Below are positions 30,511-43,635 of a DNA stretch of 64,000 bases, in pieces; within the stretch, counting starts at the first letter, position 1, and each line of letters starts with the position of its first letter. The stretch comes from Norana najaformis. Lineage: Eukaryota > Annelida > Clitellata > Crassiclitellata > Hormogastridae. Where the stretch lies: positions 33,168,239 to 33,232,238 of the forward strand of contig OZ029918.1 of assembly GCA_964023275.1 (NCBI GenBank), written 5' to 3'. The notes under the pieces are model-generated. The model did not search any database and was not told the origin of the DNA. It saw only the letters and a list, made by a program, of their open reading frames with translations. Made by a program: the position numbers and the translations under genes.

Positions 30511-33500
30511 ATGCCGAAGAATAAAGGTAACACTCGGTCAGACGAGGTAATCGATTTATTGGGTCCGAATTGTTGAACTATTATCACGTATGTGTAAGAT
30601 GGAAGTGAACTTCGCGAGATTTCATTGTCTAATGAATTGATGCAACAAAATGGCCGTGATAACCCTTATGGTACTAAGTTGAACATGAGAAATGGTGGCT
30701 AAATATCTGGTCTGTGTGAGCGAAATTGTATGATTTAAAATTTGCTGTCAGTTTCTGAGTATTGTTGCGAACTGGCGGTTGAGAAGTTTCTCACGTGGTC
30801 GCAGTTGTTGAAATTACGCAACATCGATAGTCAGGAACCAGACGACGTGGTTCAGATTATTCTTGAGAAACGCCCGCTTGCCGACTTGTAAAGAATATGG
30901 CCACTCTAGATTGCGAGAGAAATTATAGCGCTGCATGCTGCCGGAAGGACTGTCGATTAGATAAGGAAGTATTTAGTCAGTAAGTAACAGTAACATAAAG
31001 TATTTAGAAGTACTTCCTTTGGTATCAGTAAATTATGAAATTGGGTAAGTTTCTGTGATGCATATAAGAACGTTTGACATACTTATAGTATCGGGAACCC
31101 GTGTATTTTGGGCATGGTTTTCTGTCTGGTTTCTGCCAACTTTTAATTGGTTGTAGTTGCCGCTAAGACGAATCTCTTCAAGCTAAACACTATTTGCAAA
31201 GATCAGTTCAGTATTATTCAATATTTAGATTGGAATTTTAATAGTTAAATGGTGATTATTGTTTGTTTTCGATGTTAACAGGTAAGGGAGGAAAAAACAG
31301 GCGAAGAGGAAAGAATGAAAATGAAAACGAAAAACGTGAGCTCGTCTTTAAAGAGGATGGACAAGGTACTATTATTTTTTGTTTTGGGACATGCCATCTA
31401 AATAAATAAATATTAACCCTTTGTATGTCAGATGTTTTTAACCCTTGTTATGGCCATGTCCATATAATTTTTGGGTGTTTGGCCCTTTTAATCTTTTAAT
31501 AAAACTGAAAAGGATAGAACTGCAATAATCCAGATGCATTATGGTAAATGAGTCGACGAGGGTCACTGCAATACCAAACGATAGTTTGCACAGCATAACC
31601 TGTATCTGGCGCATCTGGTAGAAGCAGGATCTGAAAAGATGATTAACGTGGTTTCATTGATAGGTCGCCATCCAGAAGCACTCCCAGGCTGCAGAAAACA
31701 AACTTTATTTCAGTCAGGAAATGGCAACATTATCATCTCCTCATCAAATTTTTGCCATTCCTGTAGTGCCCAGCCAAATACACTACTGATTGAGCCACAT
31801 CCGATTTGATAACATTCAATTCTGTACTTCCACTACAGTGGCTTGTGTAGAAGACCAAAAGCAGTAACTAATGGGGGAGCAACAGAGGAACTGCGTGCAG
31901 ATGCTTTGCACAGGATAGGATATTTCATCAGTAATTGCTTGAGTTGTTTGCCATAAGTATACAGTACTTACTGATGACAATATAAATAAAAGAAATTTGA
32001 AGATTCTATTTTTCTTGTGTTAAAGAATATGCCCAGGTGACCAAAATGTTGGGCAATGGACGGCTTGAGGCCACCTGCTTCGATGGGAGCAAACGTCTGT
32101 GTCACATACGAGGAAAGCTGAGGAAGAAGGTTGGCATCCTTTTGTAAAGTTCATCTGAGACTTGTTGTGATGCAAATTCTGATGTAACATGGTTGGAACA
32201 TTAATCTTAAAATTACTTCACGTATAGGAAAGAAACTGGTTTTAACGTGATCTAGCTTTAACATGACCTTATTTTAACATGACCTTATTTTAACATTACC
32301 TTGTTTTAATGTGACCTTGTTTTAATGTGACCTAGTTTTAACATTACCTTGTTATAGCATGACCTAGTTTTAACATGACTTAGTTTTAACATGACCTTGT
32401 TACAAGGCAGTTATTGATATAACTCCGAAAGACAGCATAACGAGTTTATGATTGTATTGTGTACTATAACAGATATTCTTCTGATCACTTCTTTTCGGAG
32501 TTCTGGGCAATTTTTGACATAATAAAATTATTTAAAGAAGTGGCTAAGTTGTTCCAAATTAAATTTGTCTAGGCAGTTAAGCAGGAAGGCTTGATTGGTT
32601 TGACTTGTTTCTTATGGTAAATAGTTTGATCTATCAGGAAGAAAGTCTGTGCATTTAAGTTGTTTGAGGAAGTATTAAAGCATTTTGCATGCATTTGTGA
32701 GTGATGTGGTGGTCAATAGTCTTTCAAAAAACAGATCCCAAAATTCTCTTCGTTTTTGTTGTTTATAATTTTGTATGTTGATTTTTGTGACACGTTTCAA
32801 CATTTTTGTCTTTCACTGCAGTGTCTAATCTTCACTTATTTTAATTTGGTCTTTTCTATACTTAATGTTTCATTATTGTTCCATATGCAGATGTTTATGT
32901 CTCCATGGCATCACATGGCAGGGGTTGTGGAGGGAATGATGAAGCGTCCAGTGGACGGATGACAATGATGAGGATGACGATAGATAGCAGCTGGATGGTC
33001 AGACAGGTGGTGTGCTGTGGATACCAATGGATGTTAAGCGCATGCACTTAAGAAACGAAGGGAAGGATGTTTGTATCTGGTTATTTATATAGCACCATTT
33101 AGAAACATCTGAAAGGCGCCTGTCATGCTTTTTGGTGCTCATCTCCATAAGGTAATCATTTATCTTCAGGTCTGGATCAATGGAGGTGACATAATCTTGG
33201 TTGGCCTTCGTGACTACCAAGATGGCAAGGCTGACGTCATCCTCAAGTACACGCCAGATGAGGCCAGAAACCTCAAAGCATATGGTGAACTCCCAGAGTC
33301 AGGTGAGTTTTCAAAGTCTTGGATTTTGCATGGACATCATGATTAGCTAAAAATAGAAGGTAAAGTAAGGTAGCAAATGTTGAGCAGTCGCATAAGCTAA
33401 TTCCATGGCAACTCTATGGCTAACTTGTGGCAGCCACCAGTATTAGAGTTAGTGATGTCATTTGATTAGCCTCAGCACATGAGAGCAGATGGCCAGTCAT

Positions 33501-35047
33501 CCACTTTGCCACCTGATCGTCCTATGGTCGGTTTTCTCATTTTACAGCCGAATTTACTAGGGGCACTAATGGAATAGAAATGTGAATTATCTTTAGTGAC
33601 AGTGATTTGAACCTGCAACCTTACAGTTTAGATTTATACAGTTTACATGGCTCAGCAATGAATTTTAAATTTCTCATGGTGAGCTGCGATTAGAACCTCA
33701 AGTGCATCGTCTGCCTTAGAAGTCGGCAAAAGTTGTAATCTTATATTTGCTTTCAGCGACATTTCTGACATCCTTAGAAGAGTTGTATTGGTCTTTAGTG
33801 ACATCTTTCACATGAAATATAATCCTTTCACCTTCACTCGTCTTTAGTGATTGTCTTTTGTATGTCTGTTTATTTTACGATGTTTTTGTGCCATTGTAGC
33901 CAAGATCAATGAGGTCGACGCTGGAGAGGAAGGAGACGACAACATCACGTTTGATGATTGCGAAGTTGATGACGATGACATTGATGAGGTCAGGTTACAC
34001 GATATTTATTCTCCTTGGACTATTTTACCTCAGACTGCTTTTAGTCTCTTTGGACCGTTTTACCTTTTACCTCAGACTGCTTTTAGTCTCTTTGGACTGT
34101 TTTACCTTAGACTAGTTTTATTCTGCTAGGACTATTTTGTATTTGTATTTGATAACTTCTATAGCACTTCTTATAGAACAAGCTGCTCAGAGGCACTTCC
34201 AGCATGAGAACCCCAGGGAAATATGTCTTTAAACAACAAGCTGACGGAACTCTATCCCAACAGTGACCTTTGCATGAAAGGATAGCATCTGACTCTTTTC
34301 ACTCAGCCTTGGACTATTCTTGTTTTTGGTCAATTTTTATTGGCTTCAAAAGAATCAAATGATGTCATTTTTCTGTGCTGTGAACCTCGTGGTGTGTTTG
34401 CTTGATAGGTCAGATGATTCTAGTTAATAGTTTACTAAATACCAATTTTTAATTTGATCAGAAGCAAGAAATTTTGCGCATTTATGTGGTTTTTTCTTTA
34501 TATTCTGAAGTCTTTATATGTATGGTTAAGATTTGTCTTTTACAACATTTGCTGACTTATCAGATTTTCCACTGGGCTTCTTTAATGGGTTAAGTCTGCA
34601 GTCAAAATGAAGTTGTTTTGTTGCTTGGAGATTTGTGTAAATGGCATAAGAGAAGGCTTAAAATTAAATTTCATCCTTTCAGCACTGTCAATAGGATCTT
34701 TAAAGTTGGAGTGTGATTAGAATTTGTTGGGTTTTTGAAAAATTTAATGTTTGAGGTTGTTGTTTTTATCAGTTTGCGTCTGCATTTCCTGTAGTAGTTG
34801 TTGCATTGGTTATTTAGTGATCTAGACATTTAATAAAGTGTCTTTTAAGTACTTCATAAAAGGTTAGGCTGGCCTGAATAACATTAAAGTCATTAAGAAG
34901 AAAAATTCATCAGTAAGCAAACAGTGTTTAGACGACTATAAGTCACCAGTCAGACCAAAACCAACATTTTCACGTTTATTAGAGCAGAGTTTTGTGTTTT
35001 GTGATGCATTCTAACATGTGTGTGTTTGTTTCTTCTTTCAGCTTTGA
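30511..35047 (+). CDS. EIF1A: Translation initiation factor eIF1A, complete, six coding exons
   Basis: Exons 30511-30526, 31282-31365, 32026-32129, 33170-33302, 33900-33988 and 35042-35047 join in frame to 143 residues; human eIF1AX has 144. The start [19 protein letters not shown] is the basic N-terminal tail. The OB fold (about residues 20-110) carries [35 protein letters not shown] and [20 protein letters not shown]. The acidic C-terminal tail ends DDDDIDEL. The protein binds the 40S ribosomal subunit and works with eIF1 and eIF5B in scanning and subunit joining. The last exon supplies only CTT TGA. All introns are GT-AG. Intron 3 contains a 16-bp minisatellite. Confidence 0.97.
32241..32400. 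repeat. 16-bp minisatellite in eIF1A intron 3
   Basis: Ten tandem units of TTTAACATGACCTTGT and variants. At least six keep TGACCT, the complement of the nuclear-receptor half-site AGGTCA, so half-sites repeat every 16 bases. Confidence 0.92.
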
Positions 35048-37570
35048 GGAGTTGTCGTTGGAGAAAGAGAACATTCTAAATAACACTTTCAGAAATAAAA
35101 TTCGTACTTCAATCACTCGACTCAAACTAAACATACTGTCGGTTTTGCAATGTGTTTATATATCGTTTAGAAGAAAACCAAGATACAACTTTCTGTTTGA
35201 GGCCAGATATTTTAGATGTTTTCGTCAATAAATTCACTTATGTCATGGAGCTTATTTGTAGCCTTGCTTAAAAAGTTTTGTAACCGAAATTTTGGTTAAT
35301 TTTAGTATGCTAATCTAAAAAGATAATTTAATTTGTGGTTTACTTGCAGATTGCAAACAGTAAAAAGTGCTAACGGCTGCAAATCTCAAATTTGCGCGTT
35401 GGCCAACTTGATTTTGTATGGTCGGTGTTTGTACTGGTGTTAAGAGGGTCATTGTATTCAATGGGTTTTGTCCTTTGGTGGTTGTTGTTGCATACAGTTA
35501 AGTGTTTTGTATAGCAATGTAGCCAGTTTTGTATGGTTTTCTTGGTCGGTAGTTGTAACTGCTTCCGACATGGCAACAAACTTCTAATCAATGATTTGTC
35601 AGTCGTGACAGCTTTCCCAGATTGATTAATATTTTATGAGCTGACAGGCAATGTTTGCGTACTGATGAACTTTATGCTCTTAACGGCTTTTAACTAAATA
35701 GGTCAGCATAGGCAGCGCTTTTGTCAAGTCTTAAGAGGTGTATCATGCATATAGGGAGCCTTGCTACGACTTCATTATAGCAAGAATTCTGATATAGCAC
35801 GGATCCCAAACTTATTTAATCTATAGAAAACAAACATGAACTTTTTGCTCTTAATGGCTTTTAACTGAGTAGGTCATGGTAGCACTTTTGTCTGATACTA
35901 AAAGGTGTATATTGTCTGGATACATTCAAACACTGCAGCTGAACTACCAGGTTCTAAGGCGATTTCTTGATACGACTCCTAAAGACCGTGTGTTAATGGA
36001 TTTCTGGTGTACATAATGTACAGTAATTTGTGACCCACAGATGTTTTGTTTACAGCTTGAGTTTCAGTATTTATGCTTGAGAATAACACGAACACGGTGA
36101 TAATAAACAATGTATAGAAGATTCTAACAGCTTTACTTTTGAGAGGTTCTTACAAAAGGCTAGCTTTCAACACACACACCTTTATAGCTGTTGAGATGTA
36201 CATAACTTAATACATAAGTTATATAGCACTTTTTAAGATACACACTTGGAGGACCATACCTTGTTGAGTGATATGTAAAAGTTTTGGGTTGGTGTGTCTG
36301 ATTCTCATGGATTTCACCAGAGCATCCAAGTTGTATCGCGTTGTGTCATACAAAATTGAAGCAACATGGCAACGGCTTTTAAGTCATTTGAAATTAGAGT
36401 GGTGTATGACAAATGTTCCATCCCATGAAGACGTTTTAATCCAGGCCTGAAGGTTGTCAGATGGGTGTTTGGATTTAAATCTCAAACGTGGCGCTGTGTC
36501 TTGTAAGATTGTCTTGTGAGACTTGGATGTGTAGATAAGCATTGCTTCTAAATTCATGGCATGAGCTGCTTGAGATCTTGAAAATTGGATTACTACATAT
36601 TTCGTTAATCCTTGTGTTAAATTTTATATAGATTGTAGTAAATAAATGTTGTCAGTTTCTATTTAAGTGGTGGTTTATTGTGGATTTAGTAATTTTAGAT
36701 AGAAGCAATAATGTGTGTGTGAGCAGACATCTTCAAATTAATATCATACGTTGGTGTTGGGCTCTGCAGGTGTGCGGTAAACCGGCAGTGGTGACTCTTC
36801 TATTTATCTGAGCATTTTTGCTTGATGATGAACTTTTTGTTATGAAGTTTAACACCATCTAGGGTACTGTGATCAGCGTTTTTGTGAGTCATATACAAAG
36901 GTGCTATAATAAGTGTGTAGATGTACTTAGTTTGTTTTTAATGTATTGTAGTCCAAGTACAAGTCCTAGATGGCCTCCCTGATTTCTCTTTTGTGACTTA
37001 GCAGGAGTGCACGGTTTATGATCTCTCTGTGGAAGCGTATACAGTGTACATAGAAGTGAACCAGAATCGCCGATCTCGCTGGTTTGTAAAATCTTATGCT
37101 GGTCCCTCGACTTATGTCTTTGGGCACTGAGATATTTAGGTATTTACCTAATTGCGCAAGTTGCCACTTGCATGAAATTGAAGTAACAGGTGAGGTCTTT
37201 TATGTCCTATAGCGGGATATAGGCTACTGAGCCGGCAATGGACGAATCCCAGGGTCTGCGCAATGCAGGATTTGCTGTTTGCTTCCCTTTATAACTGGTA
37301 GCACATGTGCCTCTGAGCCTTGTTCAGGGTCGTTACGCGGGGTCCGCTCGGCTGGCACGAACCAGCAATCGTTCGGTAATTGAAAAACAACAGTCGTGTT
37401 GAGGAACGCTAAATAAATGAACCCCAAGAAGAGTTTCTGGGCGCAATTTTATTAAAAAATTACTACAGAATTATTACAGAATTTTATTACAAAAACTAAG
37501 AAATTACTCACATTTTTAAAGTTCTCAATTTTAAAATCTGCTTCAATGGCAGCGTACAAATCTGATTCCA
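35048..37570. other. eIF1A 3' region and intergenic DNA
   Basis: A possible polyadenylation hexamer AATAAA is at 35228. The rest is AT-rich unique DNA plus a decayed retroposon around 37230-37390 (GTTCAGGGTCGTTACGCGG words). No gene is recognised. Confidence 0.5.
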
Positions 37571-37609
37571 CCCACTTAAATTTCTCGGTGATACGCAGCA
37601 GGATACCCA

Positions 37610-37745
37610 GTGACGTAGCCAGCCTTCCGAGGGCCCTTGTGCAAACTAGACTTTGGCTATTTTACTTTACGTAATTGAGCAATCGGGCCCTGGCCCCTTG
37701 GGGACCCAGGCGGCCTCTGGGTTACACCGGCACTCAAATCAGATC
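37610..37745. mobile_element. Possible decayed DNA-transposon remnant
   Basis: The CAGTGACGTAGCCAGC at 37610 resembles the CAGTGGCGTAGCCA terminal motif of many hAT-like elements. The opposite end and a target duplication are not convincing. Confidence 0.3.
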
Positions 37746-38291
37746 CCTTTAACTTTCATCCAGACTAGAAAAAGGCGCCAAAAGCATGTAGCCAAAATAT
37801 GCTCAATTTCATACCAAATGCTTAAAAATGCGCTGGCTTCCGAGGCTACGGCCTGGACTGGGCTGGGGAGATTAATTTCGACGCTCCCATACCTTATGAC
37901 TTTATAATCGTTATGGGGCTCTCTGTCCCAGACTCCTCAACTTTCCTCCAAACCCCTTGACTAAAAAAAACGAGTACTCTACTCTTCCCAGACCATCTAG
38001 TTGGGAAAGGTATGGCGCTTCGCGTCCAGAGCACTTCGATGCCTCGCTGTTGCTTTTTATTAGCTTTCGCCGCCTTAAACCACCTATGGGAGTTTAGATG
38101 GGGCCTCTCAGCTGTAGTACTCGTAAACGTTTTCCGGTAGCTTTTCAAGCTCAGTCCGCCTCTGGTTGCATCTCTGGACAAGTCCAGACATTGACGCAGC
38201 GCTTAGCTTTAGGTAGCGCTTCAGGAGTTCTCGAGTAAGCGCTTACACAGAAAATCTAAGCGATTCTTGTCACTTGGTGGCGCGTGTAGTT

Positions 38292-38589
38292 GAGCCAATG
38301 AAGGCTACGTCATTGATCAGTTGGGCTGATTTTTTATCATATCCGTGGTGAAACTGGGCACAGGATGCCGCAAAAGTAAAACTGGTTTATGTGGAAATTT
38401 TTAACGTGCAGTTAGTTGTTGACTGCGAAGGACAAATATACTGAAAACGGCAGAAGTGAAATTGAGGGTTTTCTATGTTGCCCATTGAGGGTATGAATCA
38501 CGAATTAGTTCGAGTGACTTGCGATCATGTGAAAGTCGTCACGTGCGCTACGCCGTAAAGGACAGCGAATAGGAAAGGAAAGCACGTGA
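38292..38589 (+). promoter_or_regulatory. Candidate promoter elements upstream of the ZIP gene
   Basis: CCAAT near 38294, TACGTCATTG near 38307, and CACGTG E-boxes near 38541 and 38584, all within 400 bases of the ATG. Their use is an inference. Confidence 0.35.
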
Positions 38590-38693
38590 AAGCACCCGAC
38601 CCAGTTCAACCCCCATAGTAGTGGAATATAAAGGGCGCGTTGAACGTAAGGTTTTTTCGTATTTGCGATCTCAGTCAATGAAGAAAGGGAAAC

Positions 38694-39731
38694 ATGATCT
38701 CGCTACAGAATCTAAAGGTGGCCGTTCTGTTTACGTTGTTTGTAACAACGTTTGCATTTACGATGATTCCGTTGACTTTGCGCGCCTGCCTACTTCGGGA
38801 ACACAACCCAGTGCGACGACGACGCATGAAATCGGCGATCAGCCTTCTCAACTGCTTCACCGCCGGCGTTTTCATCGGGACCTGCTTGCTCGACCTGTTT
38901 CCGGAAGTTCTAGAAGGCGTGGAGACCGCTTTAAAAGAAGCAAATATTAAAACAGACTTTCCAGTGGCTGAGTTCATAGTGCTTTTTGGGTTCCTGTTGT
39001 TGCTGATTGTGGAACAGGCAGTGACAAGGTGGAAGGCAACTCATGGCCACCGCGACTTTTTCCACGATCACCAAGACAGTGTAAGATCGGCCGATGTCGA
39101 AAGCAGCTATGGCAGCATCGACTCACATACTCACGCCCTGCATGTAGACATTCCGTCGCATTCCGTTGAGCAAACCCCGCCAAATGCCGAATCGAATCCA
39201 CTGCTAGAGGAAGAACCGGAACAAGAGGCGAACGGAGAACCAGCACCCGATCCGGCCAGACATTCCGTCATTCGTCCGCTAATGTTGCTCACCGCACTGT
39301 CGCTTCATTCCATCTTTGAAGGCCTTGCAATCGGCCTTCAGGGGACGATTGACAACGTCCTGCAGATATTCCTTGCACTGACGCTCCATAAGTGCATCGT
39401 TGCCTTCAGCATCGGTCTCAACAACGTCCAAAGCCACTTTACGCTCAAGGTCATCTGCGCCCTCAACCTCTTCTTTTCGCTGATGTCGCCAATCGGGATC
39501 GGAATTGGTGTTGGGATTGGGAATCTGTCGGATCAGCTGACTACGGACATTGTCACTGCAGTTCTCCAGGGAATTGCATGTGGAACGTTTTTGTATGTCG
39601 TCTTTATGGAGATTCTGCCACACGAGTTCATGGCAAAACGCAACCGTCCGGACCGTCTACTCAAGGTTCTGTGCTTCCTGATTGGGCTGGCTGTCGTCAT
39701 CGGGATTATAGCTATCAATCCATCGACTTGA
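38694..39731 (+). CDS. ZIP family zinc transporter (SLC39A1/2/3 type), intronless
   Basis: A single 345-codon ORF. ZIP proteins import Zn2+ (and some Fe2+) into the cytosol across the plasma or organelle membrane. Eight hydrophobic segments can be placed: about 8-27, 50-70, 92-110, 194-215, 223-242, 250-275, 285-305 and 323-341. The metal-binding helices are clear: LSLHSIFEGLAIGLQ in TM4 (His205, Glu209) and HKCIVAFSIG in TM5 (His232, Lys233). The loop between TM3 and TM4 (about 112-190) holds His-rich pieces (HGHRDFFHDHQD, DSHTHALHVD) and an acidic EEEPEQEANGEP patch, as in ZIP1-3. Length is normal for the group. Lack of introns next to multi-exon neighbours suggests an old retrocopy or a naturally intronless lineage. 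Confidence 0.93.
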   Translation: MISLQNLKVAVLFTLFVTTFAFTMIPLTLRACLLREHNPVRRRRMKSAISLLNCFTAGVFIGTCLLDLFPEVLEGVETALKEANIKTDFPVAEFIVLFGFLLLLIVEQAVTRWKATHGHRDFFHDHQDSVRSADVESSYGSIDSHTHALHVDIPSHSVEQTPPNAESNPLLEEEPEQEANGEPAPDPARHSVIRPLMLLTALSLHSIFEGLAIGLQGTIDNVLQIFLALTLHKCIVAFSIGLNNVQSHFTLKVICALNLFFSLMSPIGIGIGVGIGNLSDQLTTDIVTAVLQGIACGTFLYVVFMEILPHEFMAKRNRPDRLLKVLCFLIGLAVVIGIIAINPST

Positions 39732-40920
39732 TTCACAAATTTGTCGATGAAGAACAGTTTTGCAAATTCCGAACAGAAAACAAAGTTCAAAGGGAATACA
39801 CGTTGAACAGTTTGTGACATTTGCCATGGAGCGAAGATTGTGGTACGTTGTTGTCTTCGTACCATTTCTTACGATCATTACGATCATACAAATGATCAGA
39901 CGGTTGTAACTCAAAAGTCGCTAACATACTCGACGAGTTTTACGCATGTTAGATTTTATTTTCAAAATGTTGAGCGGCAATAATTCAGGTTTTATGCTAT
40001 TATCAGAATTCTGTGACTGCTGTAGGGGTATGTACACTGGAGACTAACATTTAGTCAAAAGTTTTCAATTCTAACATAGTGCAAGGGTAACATTTGGTAT
40101 GTTGTTTCATAAGTGGTTTTTTGAGTATGCTGCTCATTGTGAATGTGATCTGGTTAACTAATGGACATCTTGAACTCTATTTGACATTCACGATTGATGC
40201 TGTCAGATGTTTAGTTGTTGTGCAGTTTTTAAATGAGCTTTTTTAATGATTTAAAATTATAGAGTTTTAACTCTAGAGAAAACCAGAAAAGTGTTGAAGG
40301 TGTCTCTACTCGTCTGATTGTCTTGTTATTTCATATCTTGAGCGATAATGTACATTTAATCACGTGCTATTTGAACTCCTATGTTATAATGTACATTAAA
40401 TCACATGCTATTTAATGTCTTATGTGGTAATGTACATTAAGTCACATTATGATCTAGAGTACAGTGTACATATTCACACTGGACAAGTGTGCGTTAGTTT
40501 AGAGAAGACATATAATCTAAATATAACTCGACATAAGTCCTGAATGTGCTTTAACATTAATGGCAATAAGAAGTAGTTTGTTGTGTATTATTTATGCTTT
40601 AATTTTTACAAGCGTTGCTTAAATACTGGTGATTTCAAGTCATATTTAAAATCCATATGTGTAACATGATCTGCGGCCAAATCCAGAAGTTTACAAGTGG
40701 GACCAAGTAAGGAAGACCATAGTTAACTTTGATGAGAAGGGTTAAATGACCTTTTTAGTGATTAGAAGTTTTGATAACCACTTAAAAGTTTTAAAGACAA
40801 TCCTTGCAAATTTAAGATTTTAATGTGAGTCTGGTGGGGAATGCACCTCCTACTTGCAGAAGCATTATTGCCCTGATTAAGGTTTGGGTGGTCACAGAAA
40901 GCTTCACGACCCTAGGTGAA
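39732..40920. other. ZIP 3' region and AT-rich intergenic DNA
   Basis: GTACATT-AATCACAT words recur around 40345-40450 in a loose ~60-bp pattern. No gene is supported. Confidence 0.45.
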
Positions 40921-40944
40921 CTTGTTCCTTTTTTATGCATTGCA

Positions 40945-41120
40945 ACAATGCTACGTCATGCTTTTTCGATGGCTAGTTCCTCTTTCTGGAATAGCCTTCC
41001 TTTAGACCTGTGTGTCTTTTTAGCCCCGTGAACCTTTTGCCAACGCTTGAAAACTGTTGTCTTTATAACTGGGGCTGGGCTGGGACACCCCTGAAGGGTG
41101 CTATATATATGCTCTGAATG
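40945..41120 (+). mobile_element. LINE 3' remnant
   Basis: The plus strand encodes RHAFSMASSSFWNSLPLDL before a stop, the decayed counterpart of the LINE C-terminal G-P-R-L-W-N-S-L-P motif. GGGTGCTATATATATGCTC, a typical tail for this window, follows. Confidence 0.6.
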
Positions 41121-41225
41121 AACAAACCCTCATCCAAACCAGTTTAGGGGCTAACTCATTGATATCACCCAATAAAATCAGATGGGAATTCATGACCAGA
41201 TTCCATCTGGATCTGCCCTTGCTCT
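41120..41225. mobile_element. Partial copy of the MITE at 43486
   Basis: CAAACC-AGTTTAGGGGCTAA, ATAAAATCAGATGG and CATCTGGATCTGCCC follow the same order as in 43545-43637. Confidence 0.5.
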
Positions 41226-42479
41226 TTAAATGATGTACACAGACTACAAAGTTGACAGAAAAATCTCGTTTCAAATTGTCGAGGTTGGGAAGATTATTTC
41301 TTTTGGAAAAGATTTCTTCCTGACTCTGCCTTGTCACTTAACATTCCAGTCATTGTTGAGATTTTCAATCTGTTGTGTGACAAAGCGACTATTTAGGAGA
41401 AGGCTTACCATAATTTTAACATGAACATAAAAACATGTTCTCTCCTCTGTAGCATGGTCATTTTCTGGTCTCTGGTGTATGGCTTGAAATGTAGATTTCA
41501 TCTGCATAGAAGATCACAAAGGCGTTTTTAAACCTGAGCCTGTGTTATCTGAAGGTAATGCCTGCTAAGAAGAGACACTAGTGTGACTAGAACACACATA
41601 AACATAAAGTGTCGAGTGTCTAAACACATTCACTGTCGCATCTCCCAACTGATTTGTTTAAGTACTTCAGAAGGTCCTGACAGAATGTGGTTAGAGGCCC
41701 CATGACAGGCAGTTGATGCCTTGGAGTAAGTAAGTAATGCATCTGTTGACATTGCCATGTGTCAACATTTGTGAATCCGGAATGATCTGTCTACATCAGT
41801 TGCCTGTAGAATGGATTTTGACTGGACTTCTAGAATGAATTACAAAGTTTGATTTGGTTTCACTTTAAGCGACCATCGACTGATGCCTTGTGCTGTATTA
41901 CTGTGGCGCTATAGAAGTTACTAGTCTGGTATCTGATGTTTGCAGCATTACTTTTAAAGTAAGTTTCCTGCCGTGGTGCTATAGAAACTTTTGCTTGGAT
42001 GCATTTACACTGCATTTGTACGTCAGTAATACTATGACCCAGTCATTTGGTTTCTCCATTACTGACTGCAGGGCTCAGATTTCAGTAGCTGCCATTGAAG
42101 CAGATGACAAATTATACCAGCCTTGGATAATATAGCATTGTGTTTCATTCGCATGTTTACTTTTTTTCTAAGTCATTTCTGTGTGATTTATGAGTCATTA
42201 GTAATTGCTTTTATAAATCAAGTGACAAAACACTGATGTCGACTTCCTATTGCAATGATTGCAATTGATTGCGTTTTATTCGTTGGTATTTGGCATAGTG
42301 TTGGCATCTGTGGTGTTAGCTACACCCTGGATATTATTCCGTTAACCTATGCAAATAGTTACTTAGCAGTTTTAGACAAATCAAGGAATTGGAGTGATTG
42401 AAAAAACTACAGAGAGATTTAGTGTTCTTATATGTTGTGTACGTTGTTGTTCCTGGTCTCGTTTTTGACTGATGTTCGT

Positions 42480-42570
42480 TTCCAGTTGCTGGTCCCACCA
42501 TTTGAACTCTCTACCTCTTCTTGTTTGCAACTTTCTTACCGAGAAATCTAAACTGAAAACATGTCTTATC
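42480..42570 (+). mobile_element. LINE 3' remnant, frame-broken
   Basis: CCAGTTGCTGGTCCCACCAT and the following bases correspond to the V-A-G-P-x-x-W-N-S-L-P motif seen at 17646, here with a TGA in place of the Trp codon. From 42600 to 43480 no gene is supported. Confidence 0.5.
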
Positions 42571-43485
42571 TAAACTGAAAACTTAGCTAAACTTATCTAA
42601 ACTGCAAAATTATGTCTTCCTGTCTGTTTACGGTTAATAATATATGTTTTCTGTTGCCTTTAATTCTTTGTGTAATGTAATTCTTAATGTGAATTTCTGC
42701 ACTCACATTGTAAGGGAGGTAATATCAAATTTCAGTTGTATTGTAACTTCAGTTTACAGAATATTGTTGGTTTTGCCAATGCGATGTTTTCCAATGAATT
42801 TGTGGTGGTTTTCTGTACATTGGTTAACGGTCTCAGATGTTCAGTTTTTTTCCGTTCTTGAAAAGTTACTTGCTTTATTATAGTTTGTGATATGTTTGGG
42901 ACATTTCAAAACTCATTTTGCTGCTTTTTCTTTGCATTCTTTTCTCTCCTGAGTGGGTTTAATATTTCCAGGTTAATGCAATTTAAGTTTTAGCTCGTTG
43001 GAGGAGAAATGAATTTGTGGATATTCATATAGTGCATTTTTGCAGCCTTACATGTTCATCAGTCTAACCTTTTTTAATGTGTTCACCCTCCTGATTCTGC
43101 TGCTCTGTCATATCTGACTGACTTTCTGGAGTTAACGGGGTATGTCGTTTGATGCTTTGAGCTTTGTTATCGGTGTTATAGAAGGCATAACAGAAGTGCA
43201 GGAAAGTCGATGATGCTGCATATTTTCATATGATCATATTTGCATATGATCTCTACAGAATGCAATGTATGCATGGATGACATTGTATGTGTGCTTGGAT
43301 AAGCAGGGTCGAGTCACATGGTCGCTGTAGAAAACATGTACATTTACGTTTTTACTTCTTTGTGATGTTAACTGCAGGCTTTCTCTGTGTTTAGTCTGAC
43401 TGACGTTGTGTATTTGTTCACGATCATGGTACGGTGCTCTTCCTTTGCTTGTCGTTGGCAAATATGTGCTCTTTTTGCAACATTA

Positions 43486-43635
43486 GTGGATCCAGAAGGT
43501 AAAAAGGGTCGTCCCAAGTAAGACTGTAGTTTAGTAGGCAAACCTCGCCCAAACTGGTTTAGGGTTAAAATAGCGGCATGCCCTCGCATAAAATCAAATG
43601 AAGGGCCACAGCCGGAGTGCCCCTTCTGGATCCAC
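43486..43635. mobile_element. MITE with perfect 14-bp terminal inverted repeats
   Basis: GTGGATCCAGAAGG at 43486-43499 is the exact reverse complement of 43622-43635. The 150-bp element has no coding capacity. I do not see a clear target duplication. Confidence 0.8.
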
